DNA from: Nageia nagi
Lineage: Eukaryota; Pinophyta
Direction: 5' to 3'
Assembly (NCBI GenBank): GCA_050084985.1
Contig: JBITNC010000001.1
Span: 24,614,001 to 24,678,000, forward strand
DNA length: 64,000 nucleotides
The notes beneath the pieces were generated by a model. That model worked only from the letters and a program-made list of their open reading frames with translations, was not told where the DNA came from and did not search any database. Both the position numbers and the translations under genes were made by a program. Shown here one piece after another: positions 11,111 to 22,400 of the stretch (the stretch's first letter is position 1; every line of letters starts with the position of its first letter).

Positions 11111-12990
11111 CCATTAATTTGGTTGAATTTGAAACCCCATGTTGGCTCTTGCAGTATTCCGTGTTATCAAGCTTATGAATAAGATCAACCACATGATTTC
11201 AACAACTCCTAACTCGAAGAGATGCTCTCTCTTAGCGCTCAAATCCTCAATGCAACTTGCAAGTGAAGGCATTCCTTGGTGTTAGTACTCAAAAGACACC
11301 TCTGTCATGCAATCCATAGGCTTAGATATCAAGTGAATACCTCCCTTTTAATTCCTAAATAGGACCTTTAATCCTTCTAGTAGAGATCACAACAAAAGGA
11401 TAAAAAATGAAATCTATTCATCTTATCTAATAACAACATGAATTGAACCAAAAAAACCACTTTACTAAAGTTCTTGCATTATCTTCAAGTTTATATGAAA
11501 ATAGAGAATAGTGTTATTGTCATCACTTACCATATCACACTACACATACCTCAAGGTCTTTGTTTCCCTCTTGATTGGTTTGCTCACACTAGCTCCGTAT
11601 TGAGACAAACTATTATGTCTCTAGAAACTAGCGCATATGCAAACTAGGTAGCATGAAACCATAGACTAAAAAGAATTTTATATTCATTGTCCTATCTAAT
11701 GTGAAATTTGAGGTCGATTCCTTGCTTATTTAGAGGTGCCCACACATTGAAATCATGGATGAGTTACAAATAGCAAAAACGTGTTGCATTATATCAGAGA
11801 AGCCATCTCCTTCAAACAATAAATGATCATCAATAGATCCTGTAACACATCAAGTTCCAAATTTATCACATCTTATTTTCAACAACACGAAGCTACAAAT
11901 CAAAAACATCAAATGAACCTTGAAGACTCAAAGGATCACTTGTTGGCACATTACTGCTAAACTCGTAAGGTTTACTTCCTTTTGTTATAACATAAAGTGT
12001 TTCTTTACAACCTTGAATATTGACAAAGCTCTTTGACTCTCTATATGTAGACTTCCTGCCTCACTAAACCCTACTGTATTTTGACATTATTATTTGTCTA
12101 CTTCACTCTTACACACCGTAGTTGCACTAGGCGCTTCCTTGTTCTTATGTACATTTTGGTTACCCACGGAAATTAATATCGAATTTAAATTTATCTTCAT
12201 TTCTATATCAAATATAATTATAAAAAGAGTTATATCAATAAAGATAAAATTTAAAATAACCTTAAAAGATAGATTATTTCCTTAACTTTTTATCTATAAT
12301 ATAGAATTAATCTTTTCAAAATTGTTATTAAAAGGAAACAGTTACATGTCCTCTATATTGTATTAAACAATGTATTATTTTAAAGTCACAAATGGTATTT
12401 TTTCAAAAGACTAAGTATTTATAGGAAATTAAATTATATTAAAACAAAACAAAAAAGAACATGTTAAATTTGAACCATGTATTATTTATCATCATGTTTT
12501 CATAATCAATTCTATGATTACTCCTTTATAGATGAAGTATTAAATGAATGAATGATGTCTTTTAGCCTCATTTAAACACACTAGTTTGTAGGATCTATCA
12601 AAGTATTGTAAGTGGTTAATTGGTAGATGGTCTGGAATTACACTACCTAATACACTGCATATGGAGACTTTGTTTGAGAAAATATAATCATGAAGAGGAA
12701 AAACAATTATCTTCAGAAGTTCGGTAAGTTTTTCTTGGTTTTTTTTATATGAAAAGAATATAAACAAACTAGTTATATTCAATTATACAATCAACATCTT
12801 TATCAAAAATTCCACTTTACCAAAATCGTTTATGTTTAGATAATAATTGTGACTTCTTCAACAGCTGAACAAATCATAATTCTAAAATCGCACTTGAAAA
12901 GCTAGTGTGATTAATTCTTGAATATAACATATCAAGGTTCCGCATAACCATTTTCACTTGGAGCTAGTCATGTTTATATACTCGGTAGGC
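11110..12990. other. Sequence downstream of the host gene, no gene seen
   Basis: Apart from possible further LINE 3' sequence up to about 11800, both strands show only short frames with no recognisable similarity. It lies 3' of the COQ2 stop codon. Confidence 0.35.
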
Positions 12991-13426
12991 CCATTGGATG
13001 ATAGTTACCCATATTCTACAAAATTACTCCAAGATTCAAAATGGATGATTTCCTAAATAAATTGTTGTGCTTGTATCTTGTATCCCTTGTTAGGTCTGTA
13101 ATCAACTATCATGAAGTCTCTACACGATACCAGACAAACCCCTTCAAAATCTCATCTGCTGCCAATGTTTAAATAGCAATAAAAAGGCACAAATATCATA
13201 TATCATTACATAGACCTTGCAATGGCAGTGTACAACAGTAGATGGATTATAAGTATTTAACCACTTATCGCAAATAATATTGTGGAATCCGTAATACACT
13301 GGATACATTATCTGCAGGCATAGAAAAACAAAATACACAAGCAAATCATAAACATACCAGTGAAAAAAGCATGAGCTAGGAATTCTAGAACTGACGATGT
13401 TTGAGTCTTACAAAACCTGTATGTCT
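12990..13426 (-). other. COQ2: Probable COQ2 3' untranslated region
   Basis: This is the sequence immediately after the TGA at 13427 on the minus strand. It is AT-rich and has no continuing frame, as expected for a 3' UTR. Its end could not be set because I see no clear AATAAA-type signal on this strand. Confidence 0.4.
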
Positions 13427-13496
13427 TCATGCTGTTAATCTTCCGAGTAAAATTCCAGTGAATACAAGTGCTCCAAACCACTTATTCGAGACGAAC
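13427..13496 (-). CDS. COQ2: COQ2 last exon with stop codon
   Basis: The exon follows ...catggcag and supplies the third base of a split Lys codon, then 22 residues beginning [12 protein letters not shown] and ending GRLTA, then TGA at 13429-13427. The FVSNKWFGA block is a conserved COQ2 C-terminal signature. This places the exon with the gene although it is 10.6 kb from the previous one. At 70 bp it is easily missed by gene finders. Confidence 0.92.
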
Positions 13497-16400
13497 CTGC
13501 CATGACAATAGACAAATGTAAATATCCAAATAAACAAAGCTTATTTCCCTTATTAATTGTCTTTACAGGTCCTGAATTCACCACTAGTCTTAATTTAACA
13601 AGAGCACTTTATGCTAATTACAAAAGCCTTAGTGTCAAGGACCATGACAACTACAGGTATAAAGCAATCATGAAATATCTTGAATTTCCATCACAACCCT
13701 GACTTCTGCTAAAAGTATTACTGGAGATAATTTACTATATCAAATCATACAAGAGAATTGACATACAAATTGTTATTTTGCTCAAATAATAGCTGACATT
13801 TGTCCATGAAATACTTTTGGAGTACATTTTGAGTTCATGAGGTACTGTAAATGATAAATGCAAAAAGTATTGAAATGCTTTTGGAGTACATTTTGAGTTC
13901 ATGAGGTACTGTAAATGATAAATGCAAAAAGTATTGAAAAAGACAAAATGAGTCACACAGGTGTTATAAGACTAGCATTTTTAATCTTAAAAGAGAAATA
14001 ATGACAAACAGCCTCACCTTCTTGGAATACAGAAGAAACTAACTACTAAGAAACACAACCTTCCACAGTTGAAGAACATACAAGTAGAGGAACTTCCAAA
14101 AACCCACAAGACCTAGAGGATTCTACTATTCAAACCTAGGGAACTTCTAAGTTTTATAGAAATAGAAATAATATTAATGTCCTCGGGTGACCAAAATAGG
14201 TCAATGGGACTCGAAAAGTACAATCTAGCTAAAAGCAGGAAATGTAGGGGTGAGAAACCCCAAAAACCGAAAAAGCAAAAGCAAGAAGCACTAAAGCTAC
14301 ACTACAGTACATTAAGAAACCAAAGGGACCAACTACCTCAATCATCAAATGTATATCCAATCACTCTAGGTACAAAGGGCCCAAGGCTGGAAGGGCTAAG
14401 CAAGGCTCGTGAGTCTCTCCCAACATCTAAGATTGAAAGAACACCCGTGGACGAGAAAAAGCCAATGATGTACATCTATTGTTCGAGCTGTAACTATCTA
14501 TTAGCGGTTCGAGGGGCAAGACGGCGTCGTGTCGACATGAGCTCATGGGTATGTAGAAGAGCACCATTTGGAGGGCGTTCTCTATCTGCGAGACTCGAAG
14601 TAGGCTGGAAGAAAGAACTGATCAACTTGGTGGTTTGGGGGGCCTTCGGGGATCTTTGTAAGGATGCTCGCCTAAAAAGGGTAATCTCACGCATGAAAAG
14701 AGTAAGATCCTAGGGAAACATCACCTTCAAGCTACTCATTTGGATCCTTTTCCATAACATACCACATTAAAGTTTATGGCCATCCCAAACCTTTCAGGCC
14801 ATAAACCTTCCATTATGTGAAAAATCTTAAGGGTTAACAAATGATAATGCATGGGGTAAACAAGAACATAAACAGGAGAAAGTACAGTTCAATCATACTC
14901 TAAGCAACCATGCTACATGCAAATACATTGTGCATGGTCTACTTTACAATTTATTTAAATGGCTCATCAATTAGAAAATGAAATGAAGAACATAAAATTT
15001 TGATATTTTATTAATTTCTTTACGTCACAACTTTGTTGCTTCTCTCATTTTGATTACCTAAAATTATTTTTTCCTTCAAGCACATAATTATACACAAAAT
15101 GCCCACTTTTCTAGTTGGCACCACTTATATATTGTACAAATGTACAATAATCCTTAGTGTCATTGAAGCATTTTAGTAAAATATAAAAATTACTACAAAC
15201 TAAACAGGTAAACTGATGCCAAATCACTTTACCTCAAACCTCTAGCTTAAGTTACTATTAGATTTGCATTCTCGTCAACACCCGCACATGTAGTAAAATA
15301 CATAAAACAATTCATAAAGTCAATGGACAAGGTCAAATATAAAACTTGACGTGACAGTGATGCCAAATCATGCATGGACTTGTCCCTCAAAACTGTAGAT
15401 GAAGTTATTTTAAATTTGCGTTTCTTGTCAACACCCACACATAGTAGAAATTATAAATAAGACCATTCACAAAACCAACACATCCAGTCCTCGTATTCAA
15501 TTAAGGGCAATGCATTTAACATGTGCTTTGTCAATTGAATTGCATAATGCTCAATCTCAATCTGGTCCAAAATGGAAGCAGCTAAAACAGCAGCAGATTG
15601 TTATTGTATGAAAAATGAAACAAATCATGAGAGCAAACACTCATGTGACACATACAAGAAAATCTCCTAGGATAACACCCAATGTGAAGAGGGCCACCAT
15701 CAAAGTCACTAATTATTACTATCTGACCCTTCACAAATTCAATGTACCTCGATTAAGGGAAATCCATTTAACATGTGCTTTATGAATTGAATTGCATAAT
15801 GCTAAATCCAATTCTAATCGAAAATGAAAGCAACTAAAGCATCTGCAGAATGTTAATGTAGGAAAAATGAAACAAATCAAGATAGAGCAAATGCACTCAT
15901 GTAACACACAGGCAGTGTTTAAAAGATCGGGTACCAAGTATATATGTGTTAGGGGTCAAATTTTAAAAATCATCTAAGTACGGGAAAATTGAAAAAAAAA
16001 ATTGTACATCAAAACATGAACAAATGTGAAAATAAAAGACAAAAACGGAGAAAAAATGTGGTACATTAAAAAACAAAAAAAACATGCAATTTTTTTTTTA
16101 TTTTTCAATTTTTCCATATAATATGTTTATCTAATTGCTATAAAACATTCTCATTCATCATAATATATATTCATATGATATAGAGTATAGACAATAATCA
16201 TAGATCATAAGTTCATAACATTGATCATCGATAATAGATATGTATGTCAAATCACAAATTTCTATTGCCCAATGCCAACTTGTCAAATGCCAACATGTCC
16301 TAAAAGTAATAGTCATACAATGTCAATCAAGGCATCAACGGCCTTTGCCTCTTTTATATCGGCCACCAAAACTATATGATCTACTACCACTAGGAGTAAA

Positions 16401-19400
16401 AGGAGAGGCTTCTTTTCCTTTGCCACAAACATCCATGATAGAGAATAGATCCTGTTGCCCTATGTGCACATGCTCCTCCTCCTAGGATTGGACCTCTTCC
16501 TCCTCCATGACTGGTAATGTGCTTGTGCCTATGCTTGCGTCAATCTCCTCCCCCAACTCAATCCATTCAGCCTGAAACTCGTCGTCTAAATTGTTGTCTT
16601 CTACGATGTCGCATGGAACTGCATCGCTATATGAGGGATCAATGGTAGACAAATCAATGGGTTCCACACTATCCATCTTCTACAATTGCTTCACATACAA
16701 TCGCAGGTTGACAACGTACATAATATCATCCAAACGTTGTTGTGACAACCTAATAACATTTAAACAAATTTGGACATATCAATTGAAAATTGAAATGTAA
16801 TTTTGGAGTGAACTTTTTCAAAGGCACTTCAAAATTGATGTTTTGTTCCTATTCGGTGGCATGTTTGAGGCGTATTTCGTGTTTTTCCCCAGGTTTGAGT
16901 GACTTTTTCAATTTTTCTATCCTTGCAAATTCATGCCACTAGGCACCTTTTTAACTGTGTTTATAAGTGATTAATCACATTTTTTTGTGAAAAATCATGA
17001 TAATAAACATGAAAAAAATGTGGGAAAAAACATTAAAGTACACATTTTTTTAGAGAACATTCGCCAGTTTTTAAAAATCATGTATATTTGCCAATTCAAA
17101 GTTTATTCGGCGTTTTTTTAAACATTGCACACAAGAAAACCTCCTAGGATAAACCCTGATGTGAAGAGAGCCACCTTCAAAGTATCTAATTCCTACTATG
17201 ACCTCCTCAAAAGAGTGTAGCCCTTCTGTTAACCCCTATTAATTTTCAACTAGAATGGTCAATCTCAAAATCTTTGGAAGCATTTGATGGATCTCATTTT
17301 GCTTAAAGATATCTCAATTTCAAAATTCAAGCACGTACATATTGTTAACAGTAGTTCGCCCTCTTCAATCCTCTAAGTTGATTCATAATTCACACTTTCG
17401 TAAACCTTTAAAACTTAGGAAATCTGACACATGACCTGAGATTTGCCAGTGTTAAGGTGGTCAAATGTACTACTCTTAATTGCCATGAATACACCCCGAA
17501 TGCACAAATTAAATAGCAAGACCATAAAATGTGTTGCCGCATGACAATCCATTTATTTTAATGAAGCAAATTTGTGAACTGAGAAAAAGGTAGCTTCTTA
17601 AAAACCTCAGCATTCCAAGAGCCCTAAGAAATAAAATTTAAACCTACAGACCATTTATGGATACCCTTTAAAGTGCATGATAAGAACGGCATAACAAGTA
17701 TTGGCCCAAGGAGAATTATCATTCCAAGTAAGTTTTTTCCATACCAGTTTTATAAGTTTGCATTACATGATAGATAGAACTCATTGTAATTAACACATTG
17801 CATCAATGCAAGAAATAATGAACATTTTCAAAAGAATTCAATTCGCACTCACATCTGCATGATTTCTTAAGACATTGTAAAATGTTGTAATGCCCTAAAA
17901 CATGCATATATGAGATTGAGTTAGTCACTTAACATTACTCCGCATATGGACACCCTTCTACCCTTTAAATGACTGCACCCTTGAAACTTCTCAAAGATAC
18001 AAAACTGCCATAAAAAAAATAACTTGAAAATTCATCTGATGTCACATTTTCACTCGCCCCTAATTATTCAACCCTGGAAATTTTTTATTTTCCAAGGATG
18101 CGCACACACAATAGGTTCGATATATCATATATGGTTTCAATTCACATATTTGCACATACCTTCATTTACATCTCAATAAAATTTAGAAGGATATAAATAT
18201 ACAAACATGCGAATTAAGGCATATGCATTTGTGCATTCACATACATTTATGATTGTATTTCAAGCTTACTTGGAAGATCATAAATGTGTGAATATGCAAA
18301 AAATGAAGACAAGTTGCAAAAATTTATTTCATGCATCAGAAAATTTCTAATCATCATACATATTGTTAAGATCTATGACATCCTAGACTGAGTATACATT
18401 CCCTTTTCAATTAAGCAACATTTTTGATACATATTGGTACCACAACAACATTAAAGCCATGAGAAGAGAGCCTCTCTGCAACAGACCAAGATAAAATGGA
18501 CACTTGTTTGGTTTTGAAATTAAGATTATATCAAGCAACCAGGGTACAATGGGCAACAACCATGCCAGAATTAATACTCTTCATTTCAGCATTATAATCC
18601 TAAAAACTAAAGGGTTTATGATTCACAGGGAAAATCAATCTTTAGACGTAGCTTATCAACAAGTTGGGGCTACATTCATCCTAGAGAGGAATGGGGTAGG
18701 ACTACTATCTAACGAACCTAGGCAACAATACAAAGGCACCAAAAATCTTGTCAAGCATCGGAAACAATTAATCAAAAGAGAAAACAACGATAAAAAAATA
18801 AAGGTTTGCTAGTATTGATTGGACCTTTTCTGAAGAAGCCATTTTTGCAAGTTATCTTCTTCTTGGTCAAAGTGATGATGATGGAAAATGACATCATTCA
18901 AGCCAGAGAATTATGGATACCTGATTGCTATTATAGCTAAAATGCCCATTAGTTAGAGCAAGGTCACTAGCCTAGCCATGCCCTAGTAGGAAGTCTAGTA
19001 GTAACTCCTCCAATGCTTGAAAGTCTGTGTAGACAATAAAGGAAGAGAATCAAAGAAGCAATGGCCCAAATCTGAAGGGGCTTCCAACCAAAACTCAACA
19101 AGCATGATAAGATGGGGGACCCTACTCTTACTCTGAATGGAGTGAGATAACCTAGATCCTTTCAATTGTGGCCCAATATGTTGCTGTCAAAGTAGGTCCC
19201 CAAACCTCAACCTCATAAAGTATAGTTGGGGTAACCAGGGTTTGGAAGATTTTCCTAGGGTTAAGGAAAAGTAAAACAGCTTTTGAAAGGGCTAGATGAT
19301 TGCTGTAACCATTCGCAAAGATTTTTCTTTAATCAAACTACATGGAGCATTATGTTCAGCCATATCAGCTCCCTAAAAAATCACAAATTTCATTCTTCTA

Positions 19401-22400
19401 TACAAATTCATGAGGCAAGCTTAACACCATGAAAAATTGATGAACAAAAAAGGCAATTCATCTTCCTTTCAAATGTGTAGCATCGATTTACCCAACTTGG
19501 GTACTGGAAAGAAATCACATGGTTTCTTTAGAGAACCTAAATGGGCATACAATTGACTTGGGATTGTAAATCCATATAAGCAATAATATAATAACTCTAC
19601 ATGCATGCATCTCAATAAACCAGAAATCGAATATTTCTACAATGTCACCAAGGATTCATAAGAAGAAAAGAGGAATGCACTTCCACAACAAATTTTGCAA
19701 GAAGAAGACTCTAAAACATCTAGCAAAGAATCCCTTAGATCTAAATTTGTGACCAACGGAATAAAAAGCAAATTGAAATAGTACAAGAAGAAAAGAAGAA
19801 TACTCATGCTCCCATTTTTCCAATCCAATCCTTGATAATCAAGCCCACAACAATACTCAAGCTCCCATTTTTCTAATCCAATCCCATTCTTCAGCATTTC
19901 CGGGGGCAAAATGATATGATCAATATGGAGTCATTTCAACATCCAATATTGGCCTTCGCTATTAACTTACATCACTTCACTCCTAACTTATGGGAATGTA
20001 TGCTTTGAGAAGCCTTGCATCTCCACCACCTACTCTACCTCAATAATCCCAACCTTCACAACCACCACCTAACTCTCCATCGCCCAATCCACCAACAAAC
20101 CCTCAAGACCAAGATGGTCAAAAGAAAAATACCACTACAACGGGAAATTGAGGAGATGAGGATGATGGAGACAAAGATAAAGAGAGAAAAAATAAATAAA
20201 TATCCTCTAAAAAAGAAGGGAAAGGGAAGAAAAAATCAAAAGATGCTTATGATACTCCTCCAACTATGCCTCCGAAAACTACAGATGTCAAATCCCCAAA
20301 TACAAAAATGGAGCAACTAGAAGAAATGGAACCTCAGGAATTAGAATAAGCCATTCCTCCTACCAGTAGGGTGGCAATATATAATAAGCTGGCATCAGAA
20401 TAAAAGATATGCACCAGTAGCGCCAAGGAGGAAGAGGGTTAGGAATCAAGGAAGGCCGCCTTATGCACCTTGGTAGGCAAAGAGATCTTAGAACAAAAGA
20501 GCCAAATACTAAAGATTGAAAATGAAGAATTAAAAAGAATGAATACGAAGCTTACAAGGATATCAAAACAAGCTATGATTGATTTCCAAAATATAACAGA
20601 ATACAAGGTTGCAGAATGCAGCTCACACATGGCCTTTGTGACAAAGCTGCTAAAGCATATTCCAGAAACGAAAGCCTCAACTATATCAACTTTTAAATAA
20701 GTATATGAACATTATTGCTGAATCTATAAAGTTCCTAAAAATACTTTTATAGCAAAAGCTAATGTTGAGGGAAGATTGCTTGTTTGGGTGAAAATAAAAG
20801 ACAAGGTAACTCAGCTACAAGCTGTGATGGTCTTAAAACCCTTAATATTTGGTGGGCAAATTCAAAAATCCCATATACAAGTAGATTTATTTTTGAGATA
20901 TGCTAAAAACTTGAAAAAATAAAAGATAAGATTCTCAATATTGGCGTTTTAATCGATTTTATCGCCAGAGGAAATGGAGCAGTCTTTTGGAGGCTTCACA
21001 CTTGAAAATGAGAATAAAAGGTTGCAGACCTTTTATTCTTTTACAAATGAAGTTAGTCTGTTTTTGGAGTCAACATTCCAAAAGGATAAAGGAAAAAGAA
21101 AATATATAACAACGTATGATAAAATAATATTACACTCATCAAGTTAAGATGTTGGTCTAGAGGAATGACTTAGAACCAAGGTTACACATGGGTCAGGTAC
21201 GGGGGTATGCAACCTGCGGACAATAGGGTACAGGGACCTGATTTTAGGGGATGGCTCAGAAACAATATATAACTAGTAAAAATTCCCAGAGATTTCAAAT
21301 TTTTCAGAAATAAAGATAGTTTCTAATTCTACATTCATATTATCAATTCATTGACTCAATGAATCATTGAATTCATTCCTAAGACATTCAATTTGAAATC
21401 AAATATGAAATTAAATATCAAATAATAAAAATTAAAATACAAAATTGTGAACTCAGAATACTGAAACTTGAAATTTGAAAGTGAAACTAAACTTGAAATT
21501 TGAAAGTGAAACTAAGTTACTAAAATAATAATATTCAAATATGAATGAGCAGTAGGCTAATAGCATAATCAATGACCCATAATTATATAATGTCATGAAG
21601 TTGAATCAATTACATGATATTAATAATTAATGTCATATCACTCGTATGTGAAGTCAAAATGATCATAATGTTATACGTGAAGTCAAAATGAAAACTAAAG
21701 TAAAACTACTGCTCTAAGCCTAATGACTCTAAGTCCAATGGCTCATCATCTGCTAAGCTATTTGAGAAGCTATCCTCCTCAACATCATCCAACTGAAAAG
21801 CATCCATTGACAGTCCAAGAAACTCCTGATCCTCATCCTCATCAATTTGGCTCGAATCCTCTTAAAATTTAAAATTATCATTTTATAAATAATTATGTAT
21901 AAATTCTTAACTAGAAATAATACAATTAAATTATTAAAATTATAATTTCGATGTTGTAAAGCAAAAGAGGATGGCTGACTGTCTCCGAGGACAGTTTGAC
22001 CATCCCCCCAACTGTCCCCTTTTTGTACTTTTTTTGGGGATGGCTCCTTGAGGCCTAGAAAGGTTTTTGGGACGGCCCATGCCGTTTCCCCAAAAAGGGG
22101 TACGATGGGGAAACGTCCCCTTTGGTGTACTTGTGTTTTGGGGATAGGGGGATGGGGAAATGCGTCTCTCAGGTGTAGGTACGCATCCTCATGTTTCCCT
22201 GCTTAGAACTAAGAGATTTTAAGATAAAGAATCATAGGATAAAAATGAGGTTGCGACCAATTCATGCTTTTAATTTCAGCAATTTCTCTCCAAAGGCTAA
22301 AGCTACATTGAATTCATACACAAAAGCATCTTCATCCAAACAAGCGAATGGAAATTGCATCTTTGACATGTAGGGAACCTTGGAGTAGGTTGCATATCCC

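Larger units (their letters stand above)
15470..17225. repeat. 262-bp tandem duplication; second copy split by a hAT element
   Basis: Copy 1 (about 15470-15731) and copy 2 (about 15732-15912 plus 17128-17225) share blocks such as catttaacatgtgcttt (offset 262), gaattgcataatgct, gaaaaatgaaacaaatca and cctaggataa. Copy 2 is interrupted exactly at the element 15913-17127, so the duplication is older than the insertion. Copy 1 shows what the empty site looked like. Confidence 0.8.

Noticed and set aside
13330-13385. A 3'-UTR intron in COQ2 (gtatgt...tgcag)
   Set aside because: The implied intron is about 50 bases, shorter than plant introns normally are.
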